This document shows positions 16,212 to 25,331 of a DNA stretch of 64,000 nucleotides, one piece after another (positions within the stretch are counted from its first letter, which is position 1; every line of letters starts with the position of its first letter). This stretch comes from Lachnoclostridium sp. An196 (GTDB lineage: Bacteria; Bacillota; Clostridia; Lachnospirales; Lachnospiraceae). Under the pieces are notes generated by a model that had not been told where the DNA came from, made no database searches, and saw only the letters and a program-made list of their open reading frames with translations. Location of the stretch: contig NZ_NFJZ01000002.1 of NCBI RefSeq assembly GCF_002160135.1, positions 310,001-374,000 of the forward strand. The letters are read 5' to 3'. The position numbers and the translations under genes are program-made.

Positions 16212-16982
16212 ATGCCAAGACCATGTAAGCGGCGGAGGGTCTGCGGACGTCCGGTTTATACCTGTTTTGGACCTCTGGGACAAGGGCGGTCCCTGGGGGG
16301 AACCTCCGTATCCATGACGTTGGATGAATATGAATGTATCCGGCTGATGGATCTGGAGGGACTGACTCAGGAACAGTGCGCGGCGCAGATGGAAGTGGCG
16401 CGGACGACGGTTCAGTCTATTTATCAGAGCGCGCGGAAGAAACTGGCCCTGTGCCTTGCCAAAGGTCTGGAACTGAGGATCGGCGGAGGTAATTATGTAT
16501 TTTGCCGGGAGCGGGAAAAGTGCTGCAGACGGCACTGTCAAGGCATGCCTGAAAACTCGGCAGGTAAAGGAGAAGAAAAAATGAAGATTGGTGTAACTTA
16601 TGAAAACGGGGAAATTTTTCAGCATTTTGGACATACGGAACAATTCAAGATTTATCAGGTAGAGGACGGAAAAGTAGTATCCTCGGAAGTGGTAGATACC
16701 AATGGAAGCGGACACGGCGCGCTGGCGGGATTTCTTCAGGAACACCAGGTGGACGCGCTGATCTGCGGCGGTATCGGAGGCGGAGCGCAGAATGCGCTGG
16801 CAGCTGCGGGGATCCGGCTGTACGCGGGATGTTCGGGAAAAGCAGATGAAGCAGTGGATGCGTTTCTGAAAAATGAACTGGAATACCATACAGATGCCAC
16901 CTGCGACCATCACGGAGAACATCATCATGACGGCAGCTGCGGGGATCATGGCTGCGGCGGACACAGCTGCGGGGACCATTAA
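16212..16982 (+). CDS. DUF134 regulator fused to NifX/NifB-type cofactor-binding domain
   Basis: This 256-residue protein has two parts. Residues 1-105 are DUF134 (MPRPCKRRRVCGRP, then a sigma-70-like helix-turn-helix LTQEQCAAQMEVARTTVQSIY). Residues 124-225 are a dinitrogenase iron-molybdenum cofactor family domain (KIGVTYENGEIFQHFGH, ICGGIGGGAQNAL). The tail is a His/Cys-rich stretch (DHHGEHHHDGSCGDHGCGG) that likely binds metal. No nitrogenase genes are present, and such proteins occur widely in anaerobes, so a metal-responsive role is the best guess. An internal AAAGGAG with ATG at 16581 could also make the NifX part alone. It heads an operon with the SGNH and OGG genes. Confidence 0.88.
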   Translation: MPRPCKRRRVCGRPVYTCFGPLGQGRSLGGTSVSMTLDEYECIRLMDLEGLTQEQCAAQMEVARTTVQSIYQSARKKLALCLAKGLELRIGGGNYVFCREREKCCRRHCQGMPENSAGKGEEKMKIGVTYENGEIFQHFGHTEQFKIYQVEDGKVVSSEVVDTNGSGHGALAGFLQEHQVDALICGGIGGGAQNALAAAGIRLYAGCSGKADEAVDAFLKNELEYHTDATCDHHGEHHHDGSCGDHGCGGHSCGDH

Positions 16983-16986
16983 GGAG

Positions 16987-17625
16987 ATGAATGTGGAGAG
17001 GACAACGAAGAAGACAGTAATATGTTTTGGAGATTCCAACACTTTCGGATACATTCCGGACGGAAGCGGACGTTTTTCCCGGCGGGAACGCTGGCCGGGA
17101 CGTCTGCAGGAGCTGTTGGGAGATGAGTATCTGGTAGCAGAGGAAGGAGTTTGTGGAAGGACCACTATTTTCCGGGAGGAAGGGAATCCGGGAATCTGCG
17201 GCCTGGATTGCGTGGAAGACGCGCTGAACCGGAATCAGCCGGCAGACATGCTGATCGTGATGCTGGGGACCAACGACTGCAAGACAGAATACCATGCGTC
17301 TGTGTCTCAGATTGCCCGGGGAGCGGAACGGATCGTGGAGCGGGCGAAAGCCTGCGCGGCCGCGCCCGCCCGTATTCTTCTGATCGCACCGGCCTGGTTG
17401 GGCGCGAGAGTGGAGACTTCTGTATGGGGATGTGATTTTGACGGAGAATCCCGTCGGAAATCCATGGCGCTGGCATCCGCGTACAAGGCCGTGGCAGAGC
17501 ATCAGGGCTGCCTGTTTCTGGACGCGTCCAGAGTGATCCGGGCAAGCGGGACCGATCAGGTGCATCTGGACCGGGAGGCACACGCGGCTCTGGCAGAGGC
17601 CGCAGCGGAGCTGGTACGAGGATGA
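16987..17625 (+). CDS. SGNH/GDSL-type hydrolase (arylesterase-like)
   Basis: About 212 residues. Block I ICFGDSNTFGY holds the nucleophile Ser, block III is MLGTNDCK, and block V is the C-terminal DQVHLDREAH with the Asp and His of the triad. It resembles cytoplasmic arylesterase/acyl-hydrolase SGNH enzymes, and there is no signal peptide. AAGGAG touches ATG 16987, so GTG 16993, with six bases of spacing, may be the true start. It overlaps the OGG gene by ATGA. The natural ester substrate cannot be read from sequence. Confidence 0.88.
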   Translation: MNVERTTKKTVICFGDSNTFGYIPDGSGRFSRRERWPGRLQELLGDEYLVAEEGVCGRTTIFREEGNPGICGLDCVEDALNRNQPADMLIVMLGTNDCKTEYHASVSQIARGAERIVERAKACAAAPARILLIAPAWLGARVETSVWGCDFDGESRRKSMALASAYKAVAEHQGCLFLDASRVIRASGTDQVHLDREAHAALAEAAAELVRG

Positions 17626-18440
17626 TACGAAAGACTATATCGAACTTTGACCTTTCCCAGATCTGTGCGTCCGGTCAGTGCTTTCGCATGAGGGAAACGG
17701 CTCCCGGAACTTACGTGATCCCGTCGGGAGAGCGCCTTGTGAGGGTGATGCAGAACGGAGAAGACTGTGTCTTTGACTGTCCGGAACAGGAATTTGATGT
17801 ATACTGGAAAGATTATTTTGATCTGGAAAATGACTATGCCGGATACATAGAGCAGATTAATCCGCGGGATACTTATCTGAGAGAAGCGGCGGCACTGGGA
17901 GGAGGCATCCGGATCCTCAGACAGGATCTGTGGGAAACCATCGTCTCTTTCCTGATCTCCCAGCAGAACCATATCGCGAGGATCCGGCGCTGTATAGAGA
18001 ATATCTGTGCGGAATACGGGAGCAGGCAGGTCAGCGCCTGGGGAGAAGAATATTATGGATTTCCGCGCCCGGAAGCGTTGGCGGGACTTTCGGAGGACGC
18101 GCTGAAAGCCTGCAATCTGGGATACCGCAGCAAGTATGTGGTCCGCGCGGCAAAAAGCGTGCTGTCCGGTGGAATTGATCTGGAGAGGCTCTCCCAGATG
18201 CCGTATAGAAAGGCGAGAGAAGAACTTCTGAAATTATACGGCGTGGGAGAAAAAGTGGCGGACTGTATCTGTCTGTTTGCCCTGCATCACCTGGAGGCCT
18301 TTCCCGTGGATACGCATATCCGTCAGGCTCTGGAGCGGCATTACCGGAGGGGATTCCCCAACAGAAGATACCGGGGCTTTCAGGGAGTGATGCAGCAATA
18401 TATATTTTATTATGAACTTACCGGCAGTCCGGACCGATGA
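17622..18440 (+). CDS. ogg: 8-oxoguanine DNA glycosylase/AP lyase (OGG1 family)
   Basis: A 272-residue base-excision repair enzyme. The N-terminal OGG domain (FDLSQICASGQCFRM) is followed by a helix-hairpin-helix-GPD core. The hairpin LYGVGEKVADCICLF carries the Schiff-base Lys near residue 209, and PVDTHIRQ carries the catalytic Asp near 229. QDLWETIVSFLISQQNHI is typical of the clostridial OGG1-like group. It should remove 8-oxoguanine paired with C. It is translationally coupled to the SGNH gene (ATGA overlap). Confidence 0.92.
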   Translation: MIRKTISNFDLSQICASGQCFRMRETAPGTYVIPSGERLVRVMQNGEDCVFDCPEQEFDVYWKDYFDLENDYAGYIEQINPRDTYLREAAALGGGIRILRQDLWETIVSFLISQQNHIARIRRCIENICAEYGSRQVSAWGEEYYGFPRPEALAGLSEDALKACNLGYRSKYVVRAAKSVLSGGIDLERLSQMPYRKAREELLKLYGVGEKVADCICLFALHHLEAFPVDTHIRQALERHYRRGFPNRRYRGFQGVMQQYIFYYELTGSPDR

Positions 18441-18446
18441 CGGCGG

Positions 18447-19577
18447 TCAGCAATATTCCGTCAGGATCTCCAGATACATATCCACGATGGTCTCCAGGAT
18501 CCTGTCATTGAAATCATAATCGGTACTGTGCAAAGGCGCATAGTCTGTCCCGTTGCCCACATAAAAGATGGCGCCGGGACATTTTTTTGTATAATATCCA
18601 AAATCCTCGGAGGCTCTCCAGGGCTCCGGAAGTTCGATCCTCTCTTTGCCGAGACGTTTCGCAGCCTGTTCGACGGCAGTTATGGCAGAGTCGTGATTCC
18701 GGGTCTCGGGAAAAGGATCCGCGATCTGATATTCCATGGAAAGACCGTCCGCCGCCGCGAGACCGGCGGCTTTCTCCCTCAGAAGCTGTTCCAGAAGTTC
18801 CAGATCAGATTCCTGATTCGCGCGGATGGTAAAGGAGATCTCGCCTTCCCCCGGAGCGATGCCGAAGTCCTTTTCTCCCATATGTATGCGGATGACCGTA
18901 CAGAGTACCTTTTCCCGGAAAATATGGGAATGCGGAAGGCTCTGGCTGTAAGAAACCATCCGCGAGAGCGCGCCTGCGGGACTGAGTCCGTCTTCCGGCT
19001 GGCTGGCATGAGACGCCCGTCCGTGAAAATACAGGGTCAGTCCGCGGGACGCGCACTGTGTCAGCCCCCTCCGGCAGATAATACTGTTTTCCGGATATCC
19101 GCTGAGATTGTGGACCGCGTATACGGCCGCGCAGCCTGCATCCGCCAGAGATTCGGCACATTCCCGGCCGCCTTGTCCGGTCTCCTCTGCGTGCTGGAAA
19201 AGAAAGCAGACGTTGACGGATGGCTGTTTCTGCCAGACTTCCAGGGCAAATCCCGCAAGGGCCGCGCAGTGGCCGTCATGGCCGCATTTGTGGCTGACGC
19301 CCGGATGCAGGGACGCGTGATCCTTCGGGACAGCATCGCCTTCCGGTATGGGGAGCGCATCCATGTCGGCGCGGAATGCGATCATGGGAGCGCCGGGAAC
19401 CGGAGCATGATACAGCGCGCAGAACCAGTGCCCGTATTCGCGGATTTCCAGCCGGGTATATTTTTTTAGAAAATCTATCAGGAAGTGCCGGGTATTTATC
19501 TCCTGCATGGAAAGTTCCGGATTCGCATGAAGAAGATGCCTCAGTGAGATGATTTTATCTTTATTTTCCGAATTCAT
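18447..19577 (-). CDS. M20 family metallopeptidase / amidohydrolase
   Basis: A 376-residue enzyme of the M20D group (hippuricase/N-acyl amino acid amidohydrolase type). Metal ligands are visible in HKCGHDGHCAAL, FLFQHAEETGQGG and the C-terminal PLHSTDYDFND, and RADMDALPI is the usual lead motif. Of two start codons, ATG 19577 has better spacing from AGGAGG than ATG 19583. There is no signal peptide, so it acts in the cytoplasm on N-acyl amino acids or peptides; the substrate is not defined. The gene stands alone and converges with ogg. Confidence 0.9.
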   Translation of the reverse strand: MNSENKDKIISLRHLLHANPELSMQEINTRHFLIDFLKKYTRLEIREYGHWFCALYHAPVPGAPMIAFRADMDALPIPEGDAVPKDHASLHPGVSHKCGHDGHCAALAGFALEVWQKQPSVNVCFLFQHAEETGQGGRECAESLADAGCAAVYAVHNLSGYPENSIICRRGLTQCASRGLTLYFHGRASHASQPEDGLSPAGALSRMVSYSQSLPHSHIFREKVLCTVIRIHMGEKDFGIAPGEGEISFTIRANQESDLELLEQLLREKAAGLAAADGLSMEYQIADPFPETRNHDSAITAVEQAAKRLGKERIELPEPWRASEDFGYYTKKCPGAIFYVGNGTDYAPLHSTDYDFNDRILETIVDMYLEILTEYC

Positions 19578-19718
19578 GATCATGCCTCCTTTGCGATCTT
19601 ATCTATTATAACAGAAGATATTCCGGACAGCCAGTCCGGCGGAGCGAATGAAACAAGGCGGTTGAGAAGACGCCTGCCGGGGAATCCTTATAAAAATAAA
19701 AAGTGAAAGGAAATGAAA

Positions 19719-21305
19719 ATGAAAAAACTATATCATGGAGGAAAAATCCTGACTATGGAGGACCGGATGCCGGCAGAGGCGGTCCTGACGGACGGAGCAA
19801 AAGTTATTGGCGTTGGAAAAAAGGAAGAACTGTTAAGGATGGCTCCGGATGCTGAGCCGGTGGATCTGGACGGGAAGACAATGCTTCCGGGATTCATAGA
19901 CGCGCACAGCCATTTTACACAGGTGGCCATGGGTTTTTTACAGGTATCGTTGGACGGCGCCGGATCCGTAGAGGAGATCCATAATCGTATCCTGGAATTT
20001 ATTCAGAGAGAAAAGATTCGTCCCGGCTCATGGGTGCAGGCGAGAGATTATGACCATAATCTTCTGCCGGACGGGAAACATCTGACTGTGGATGAAATAG
20101 AAAGTCTGGCTCCCGAGCATGCTCTGGTGATCCAGCACAAGTCCGGACATTCCGGACTTATGAATCGGATGGCGCTCCGACATGTCGGGATTACCACGGA
20201 TACGGAATCTCCGGAGGGAGGGTATATCGGGAAGGATACGAAAGGACTGACCGGTTATCTGGAAGAAAACGCCTATTTTGATGCGGCGAAGAAAGTGCCT
20301 ATGCCCGGCCCGGAGGAACTTCTTCATGCATATGAAATGGCACAGGAACAATATGCCTCTTTTGGAATCACCACCATTCAGGAAGGTATGCTGGTGGACG
20401 AAATGCTTCCGTTGTATCAATTGTTGTTAAATGCCCGTATTTTGAAGCTGGATCTGGCTGTATATCCGGATAAAGAGACGTTAGCGGCCGCAGAGCAGCA
20501 GATAGGAATGTACGGGACCGGCTATCACAGCCATGTGCGGATCGGCGGAATCAAGATTTTTCTGGACGGTTCTCCGCAAGGGCGTACAGCCTGGATGACA
20601 GAACCTTACCAGGGAGATGAGGATTACCGTGGATATGGAACGATGACGGATATGGAAGTATTGGATGCATTAAGAGAAGCAGGAAAAAGGAAGGTGCAGA
20701 TCATCGCTCACTGCAACGGGGACGCGGCTGCGGAGCAGTTCCTGAACTGTCTGGAAACAGCGGAACAGGAATATCCGGTTTTACGGACGCTTCGTCCTGT
20801 GATTATTCATGGACAGTTTATGCGGCCGGATCAGATGCTGAAAGCGAGAGATCTGGGGGCGGTTGTTTCCTTTTTCACCGCGCACACCTGGTACTGGGGA
20901 GACGTACATGTACAGAACTTCGGACTGGAAAGGGCTTCCCGGATCAGCGCGGCGGCCTCGGCTCTGGCATGCGGCCTGCCTTTTACTTTTCATCAGGACG
21001 CGCCGGTAATTCTGCCGGATATGCTGGAGACCATATGGTGCGCTGTGAACCGTCGGACTAAAAACGGGATTATTTTAGGAGCGGATCAAAGGATTTCTGT
21101 CTGGGAGGCGTTGAAAGCGGTAACTGTCAATGCGGCTTATCAGTATTTTGAAGAGGATCAGAAAGGAAGCATCGCTCCGGGGAAGCGCGCGGATTTTGTG
21201 ATCTTGTCAGAAAATCCGCTGGAGGTTCCAAAGGACCGGATCCGGAAGATCCGGGTTCTGGAAACAATCAAGGATGGAGAGAGTATCTTTTGTCAGGGGC
21301 ATTGA
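19719..21305 (+). CDS. Amidohydrolase family 3 protein (YtcJ-like)
   Basis: About 528 residues. Metal-binding motifs are GFIDAHSHFTQ near the N-terminus, HCNGDAAAEQFL and HGQFMRPDQM in the middle, and FHQDAPVILPDM near the end, followed by the usual GSIAPGKRADFVILSENPL closing segment. It belongs to the metal-dependent exoenzyme group related to YtcJ and N-substituted formamide deformylase; the substrate is unknown. ATG 19719 is eight bases from AAAGG and preferred over ATG 19713. No operon partner is evident. Confidence 0.88.
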   Translation: MKKLYHGGKILTMEDRMPAEAVLTDGAKVIGVGKKEELLRMAPDAEPVDLDGKTMLPGFIDAHSHFTQVAMGFLQVSLDGAGSVEEIHNRILEFIQREKIRPGSWVQARDYDHNLLPDGKHLTVDEIESLAPEHALVIQHKSGHSGLMNRMALRHVGITTDTESPEGGYIGKDTKGLTGYLEENAYFDAAKKVPMPGPEELLHAYEMAQEQYASFGITTIQEGMLVDEMLPLYQLLLNARILKLDLAVYPDKETLAAAEQQIGMYGTGYHSHVRIGGIKIFLDGSPQGRTAWMTEPYQGDEDYRGYGTMTDMEVLDALREAGKRKVQIIAHCNGDAAAEQFLNCLETAEQEYPVLRTLRPVIIHGQFMRPDQMLKARDLGAVVSFFTAHTWYWGDVHVQNFGLERASRISAAASALACGLPFTFHQDAPVILPDMLETIWCAVNRRTKNGIILGADQRISVWEALKAVTVNAAYQYFEEDQKGSIAPGKRADFVILSENPLEVPKDRIRKIRVLETIKDGESIFCQGH

Positions 21306-21320
21306 CGGATTTTTATAAAA

Positions 21321-22247
21321 TTACAGAAAATGCTTCTTTTTACAGAGATAAATACACAGAGAAACCGTGGCGGCACTCAGAATGATTACCGCCGCATAGC
21401 CGTATTTCCAGTTCAGTTCCGGCATGGCGGTAAAATTCATGCCGTACCATCCGGCGATTAACGTCAACGGCATGAAGACAGTGGTGACAACGGTGAGGAT
21501 TTTCATAATATTATTCTGCCGTATATCAATCTGGGACTGATATACCTCCCGGACTTGTGTGGAATATTCTCTTAGCATCAACGCTTCTTCATGCAGGCGT
21601 CCGATTCGTTCGCTGAACAGACGCAGGGCTGTTAATTCGCTGTCCGTGAAGAAATCGGAACCGTTCTGCTGAAGAATGCTGCCTATGTCGGCCAGCTGCA
21701 GGTAGTAGTGAGAATATACCAGGATCTGCCTGCGGCATGCCGACAGTTTTTGATTAAACTGATCCAGTTTCCCGGAAAGTACATCATCTTCCAGATGTGC
21801 CAGTTCGTTTTCAATTTTGATCAGGCGCTCCAGATCATGCTCGATCAGGGTTTCCATAAATGCGGCCAGAAAAAGACCAAGCCCTGCATGGCTGCCGTCA
21901 AAAGATTCGGACAGGCGGCGCAGTATTTTTGAAACGTGGCTGCCTTCTTCCAGAAAAATAAGTTTCCCGCCTGCCAGCAGATAGCTGAAACGCCCGTTTT
22001 TTTCATGGACTTTAGGGGAGGGAAGCGCGAAAGTACCGCATAAAAATCCCATATGGGTTTCTGCCTTACAAAAATGTGCCTGACCGAAAAGATGGAGATT
22101 CTGCAGATGATATTTTTGCAGAAACATATTTCCAGAAGCTTCTTTGGGAGACAACACTGCTACTTTTGGGATTCCGGTCTCTTGAGAATTAAATTCATCT
22201 TCGGTGATACTGGTGAGCTTCGGCTGGATCCGGTAATATTCTGCCAT
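21321..22247 (-). CDS. CorA-family divalent cation channel
   Basis: A 308-residue protein starting at ATG 22247 (MAEYYRIQPKL) behind GGAGGAAA; an upstream in-frame start would add 17 residues without a ribosome binding site. A soluble alpha/beta and long-helix cytoplasmic domain is followed by two C-terminal helices, with the pore signature YGMNF at the end of the first. The last loop is acidic (PELNW). CorA pentamers import Mg2+ or other divalent ions. This is the shorter, divergent type common in Firmicutes. It is convergent with the amidohydrolase. Confidence 0.9.
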   Translation of the reverse strand: MAEYYRIQPKLTSITEDEFNSQETGIPKVAVLSPKEASGNMFLQKYHLQNLHLFGQAHFCKAETHMGFLCGTFALPSPKVHEKNGRFSYLLAGGKLIFLEEGSHVSKILRRLSESFDGSHAGLGLFLAAFMETLIEHDLERLIKIENELAHLEDDVLSGKLDQFNQKLSACRRQILVYSHYYLQLADIGSILQQNGSDFFTDSELTALRLFSERIGRLHEEALMLREYSTQVREVYQSQIDIRQNNIMKILTVVTTVFMPLTLIAGWYGMNFTAMPELNWKYGYAAVIILSAATVSLCIYLCKKKHFL

Positions 22248-22362
22248 AATGATTTCCTCCTTATTGTCCAGTATAATGACAGGTACAGTGTATAGCAAGA
22301 CATATTTCCTTTTTATGTCTGGAAAGGCTGCCGTGAGGCGGCCTCTTTTGCATGACGGAAAT

Positions 22363-22403
22363 TTTACCTGTATTTTACGTTCTGCACAGATAGATTCTAT
22401 ATC
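22363..22403 (+). promoter_or_regulatory. PhoP-box-like direct repeat and promoter of the PIN-PhoH gene
   Basis: TTTACC (22363-22368) and TTTACG (22374-22379) start 11 bp apart. The second can serve as a weak -35 with an 18-bp spacer to TATATC (22398-22403). The spacing equals the repeat unit of PhoP/PhoB boxes, and similar pairs occur at 26862 and 57845. Regulator identity is inferred only. Confidence 0.42.
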
Positions 22404-22466
22404 TCCCTGCTAAAGTAAAATAACATCATAGATGTATTTTCAGAGAAGGCGAGGAGAAGATAACAG

Positions 22467-23837
22467 ATGGTGAAAACTTATGTCATCGATACGAACGTAT
22501 TGATTCAGGCGCCTTACGCCATGCAGTGCTTTGAAGAAAATCAGGTGGTACTGCCTCTGGTGGTCCTGGAGGAACTGGACGGACTTAAAAAAGCGGACGG
22601 AGAGCGGGGAGCAAATGCCAGAAGGGCTATCCGTTTTCTGGAAAAACTGCGCGGGCGGGGCGATCTTCTGCAGGGAGTGCCGCTGGATAACGGCGGATTT
22701 CTGCGGGTGGAAGCGAACTGCGTGGATGTGGAACTGCCGGAAAGCCTGCCGGAAGACAAGGCGGATAACCGGATCCTGAAGGTATGCCGTGGAATTGAAC
22801 GGGAAGGGATTCCCACCGTATTGGTGACAAAAGACCTGGTGCTCCGGATCAAAGCGCAGATCATGGGACTGGAAGCGGAAGACTTCAGCACGGAGCAGGT
22901 GATCCCGGAAGAAGAGCAGTACTGCGGGCGGATTCAGTGCTATGTGCCGGAAGAGCGGTTTAAAGAATTTAAGAAAAAAGGCGTGTCCTGCAGCGAACTG
23001 TATCTTTCGGACGAGGAAGGCAACCGGAGCTGCCCGGAACTGACGGAGAATGAATTCGTGATCCTGAAAGCGGATCAGTCACTGAAAAAAACACATTTAG
23101 GAAGAGTGAAGGGCACAAAGGTGGTGCCGCTGGAATACCAGAAGAGCGAACCGTACGGAGTATCTCCCCGGAACGCAGGCCAGTATTTTCTGCAGGAAGC
23201 GCTGATGCAGCCGGCAAAGGACGCTCCGCTGGTGATCGTGAAAGGAATGGCCGGTACGGCGAAGACATTTTATTCCCTGGCCGTAGGACTGGAAAAAATC
23301 GTAAATAATCCTACAAAAGAATACCGTCGTATCCTGATCTGCCGTCCCAACGCCCAGTTCGATTCGGATATCGGATTCCTGCCCGGAGATGAGCAGGAGA
23401 AGATATCTCCGTTGATGCGTCCCATCATTGACAATCTGGAGCAGCTGATTGATTCCAATGAGCAGGAACGGTACCGCGATGAGCGGGAGCTTCAAGGGAA
23501 AATAGAAGAGATCTTTAACCGGGGCATCATTCAGACAGAGGCCATGAATTTTATCAGGGGACGCTCTTTTGTGAATACTTATCTGATTATTGACGAAGCG
23601 CAGAACATGACGCCGAACCAGGTAAAAGGCATCATTACGCGCGCCGGCAAAGGGACCAAGATCATTTTATTGGGGGACCCCAATCAGATTGACAAGCCGT
23701 TTCTGGATGAAAGGACCAACGGACTCAGCTATGCTTCTGAATATATGAAAGGAAGCCCGCTCTGCTGGCAGATCACTATGACGACGGAAGAATGCGAGCG
23801 GTCGGACCTGGCAATGGACGCCGTTCGAAGACTATAA
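22467..23837 (+). CDS. PIN domain-PhoH fusion ATPase (YlaK-like)
   Basis: A 456-residue protein. Residues 1-135 form a PIN ribonuclease domain (TYVIDTNVLIQAP, VVLEELDGLKK, and Asp-rich segments to LVTKDLVLR). After a linker, residues about 240-456 form a PhoH-like P-loop helicase/ATPase with Walker A-like GMAGTAKTF and Walker B TYLIIDEAQNMTP, then LLGDPNQIDKP. PhoH2-type PIN-PhoH proteins are RNA helicase-nucleases. The gene starts at ATG 22467 after GGCGAGGAG and is followed after 22 bp by an HD-domain gene, probably in one transcript. Confidence 0.93.
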   Translation: MVKTYVIDTNVLIQAPYAMQCFEENQVVLPLVVLEELDGLKKADGERGANARRAIRFLEKLRGRGDLLQGVPLDNGGFLRVEANCVDVELPESLPEDKADNRILKVCRGIEREGIPTVLVTKDLVLRIKAQIMGLEAEDFSTEQVIPEEEQYCGRIQCYVPEERFKEFKKKGVSCSELYLSDEEGNRSCPELTENEFVILKADQSLKKTHLGRVKGTKVVPLEYQKSEPYGVSPRNAGQYFLQEALMQPAKDAPLVIVKGMAGTAKTFYSLAVGLEKIVNNPTKEYRRILICRPNAQFDSDIGFLPGDEQEKISPLMRPIIDNLEQLIDSNEQERYRDERELQGKIEEIFNRGIIQTEAMNFIRGRSFVNTYLIIDEAQNMTPNQVKGIITRAGKGTKIILLGDPNQIDKPFLDERTNGLSYASEYMKGSPLCWQITMTTEECERSDLAMDAVRRL

Positions 23838-23859
23838 AGACAGAAAGAGAAGAAACACG

Positions 23860-24525
23860 ATGGAAAAGATTACTTATAAAAAAATCAAGCAGATGCAGGA
23901 GGTAAATGCTTATATAGAACAGGGAAATCATGTACTGGGAGTGCTCGGCTACACAGAGCACTCCCTGAAACATGCGGCGAAAGTAGCCGAAACGGCCGGG
24001 AAAATCCTTCAGAAGCTGGATTTTGACGATCATACGGTTGAATTGGCCAGGATCGCCGGATATATGCACGACATGGGCAACAGCATCAACCGGGCGGACC
24101 ATGCCCATACGGGGGCTTTGATGGCGTTTCAGATGCTCCGGGAATGGGGAATGCCGCCGGAGGACATCGCGGTAGTCGTCAGCGCCATCGGCCAGCATGA
24201 CGAGTCAAGCGGATCCGCGGTAGATCCGGTGTCGGCGGCACTGATTCTGGCGGACAAGACAGATGTACGCCGCAACCGGGTGCGCAATCGGATTAAATCC
24301 AGCTTTGACAAACATGACCGGGTCAATTACGCCGCTTTAAGTTCCAATCTCCGGGTAGACGCCGGGAAAAAAGTGATCACGCTGGAGATTGAACTGGACG
24401 AAGATATCTGCTCTATGATGGATTATTTCGAGATTTTCCTGCAGCGGATGCTGATGTGCAAACGCGCTGCGGAACTTCTGGGACTGAAATTTAAAGTGAC
24501 CGCAAACGGGAATAAGATCTGCTGA
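23860..24525 (+). CDS. HD-domain phosphohydrolase
   Basis: A 221-residue soluble protein with HD-family ligands: YTEHSLKHAAKVAETA, AGYMHDMGNSINR and HAHTGALMAFQML, then Asp in ALILADKTDVRR. The motif set resembles HD phosphohydrolases acting on nucleotides or other phosphorylated molecules; the exact substrate is unknown. It begins 22 bp after the PIN-PhoH gene and probably shares its promoter. A second, unrelated-looking HD protein is at 15568-16110. Confidence 0.85.
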   Translation: MEKITYKKIKQMQEVNAYIEQGNHVLGVLGYTEHSLKHAAKVAETAGKILQKLDFDDHTVELARIAGYMHDMGNSINRADHAHTGALMAFQMLREWGMPPEDIAVVVSAIGQHDESSGSAVDPVSAALILADKTDVRRNRVRNRIKSSFDKHDRVNYAALSSNLRVDAGKKVITLEIELDEDICSMMDYFEIFLQRMLMCKRAAELLGLKFKVTANGNKIC

Positions 24526-24534
24526 TTTTCAAAT

Positions 24535-24599
24535 TGCATTTCTCTTTCCCTGATGTTATCATTATTCCATAACGAATTTTGGAAAGTAAGTATCCAAAA
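24535..24599 (+). promoter_or_regulatory. HxlR operon promoter with inverted-repeat operator
   Basis: TTGCAT (24535-24540), a 16-bp spacer and TATCAT (24557-24562) are a plausible promoter. Just downstream, TTTTGGA (24577-24583) and TCCAAAA (24593-24599) form a perfect inverted repeat around AAGTAAGTA. This is the expected geometry for the dimeric HxlR regulator encoded next, suggesting autorepression at the transcription start. Confidence 0.58.
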
Positions 24600-24624
24600 G
24601 TAACGAATAAGAGGAATGATGACT

Positions 24625-24969
24625 ATGCAGGAAATCAAAGAACTGCCGGCATGTCCGGTAGAGACCACGCTTATGCTGATTGGCGACAAATGGAAAGTAC
24701 TCATATTGCGGGATCTGATGCCGGGGACAAAACGTTTCGGAGAATTGAAAAAATCCATCGGCAATGTGTCGCAGAAGGTATTGACCGCGCAGCTGCGGGA
24801 TATGGAGGAAAACGGTCTTGTCAGCCGGAAGGCCTATGCGGAAGTGCCGCCGCGGGTGGAATACAGCCTGACGGAGCTGGGACGGAGTCTGAAACCGATC
24901 CTTGACGCCATGCAGGACTGGGGCGAAGGTTATAAAGCGCAGAACGGACAGAATATCGGGAGGGGATAA
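24625..24969 (+). CDS. HxlR-family transcriptional regulator
   Basis: A 114-residue winged-helix regulator. It opens with the conserved single Cys in ELPACPVETTLMLIGDKWKVLILRDL. The helix-turn-helix and wing follow (GTKRFGELKKSIGNVSQKVLTAQLRDMEENGLVSR, then PPRVEYSLTELG). ATG 24625 lies nine bases from GAGGA and is preferred to ATG 24616. HxlR proteins often sense electrophiles or redox state through that Cys, as in YodB/HypR. It leads a three-gene operon. Confidence 0.93.
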   Translation: MQEIKELPACPVETTLMLIGDKWKVLILRDLMPGTKRFGELKKSIGNVSQKVLTAQLRDMEENGLVSRKAYAEVPPRVEYSLTELGRSLKPILDAMQDWGEGYKAQNGQNIGRG

Positions 24970-24971
24970 AA

Positions 24972-25304
24972 GTGCTCATTGAAAACAATCCAAAAGAAAT
25001 TGCAGCCATGAAGGAATTTCACAAGGGAAACCGTGCGGAAGGACTGCGCCTGCAAGAAGAGTTCGCGTCCGAGTTTCGTGAGGAATATCAGGATAAGGAT
25101 CATTGTCCCTGTCAGAAGGCGTGCCGTTATCACGGAAACTGTAAAGAATGTGTGGCAATTCACAGAGCGCACCAGGAGCATGTTCCCAACTGTATGAGGC
25201 CGCTTCTGAATAAAAAACTCAAGATTCTGTCAGAACTTACGGAGCACACGCTGGCCAATGAGATCCAACCGCCCAGAGAAGTGCTGAGAAAAGAGTTCCA
25301 GTAA
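24972..25304 (+). CDS. Cysteine-motif small protein, 110 residues
   Basis: A GTG start at 24972 behind GGGAGGGG, right after the HxlR gene. The centre carries a spaced cysteine set (CPCQKACRYHGNCKECVAIHRAHQEH, Cys at six positions, plus VPNCMRP), which suggests a zinc or Fe-S site. The flanks are charged helices without signal peptide or membrane span. I recognise no named family. Its place behind an HxlR regulator suggests a redox- or metal-related stress role. Confidence 0.75.
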   Translation: MLIENNPKEIAAMKEFHKGNRAEGLRLQEEFASEFREEYQDKDHCPCQKACRYHGNCKECVAIHRAHQEHVPNCMRPLLNKKLKILSELTEHTLANEIQPPREVLRKEFQ

Positions 25305-25331
25305 AAGACTGCCGATAAAGAGGTCAGACAA

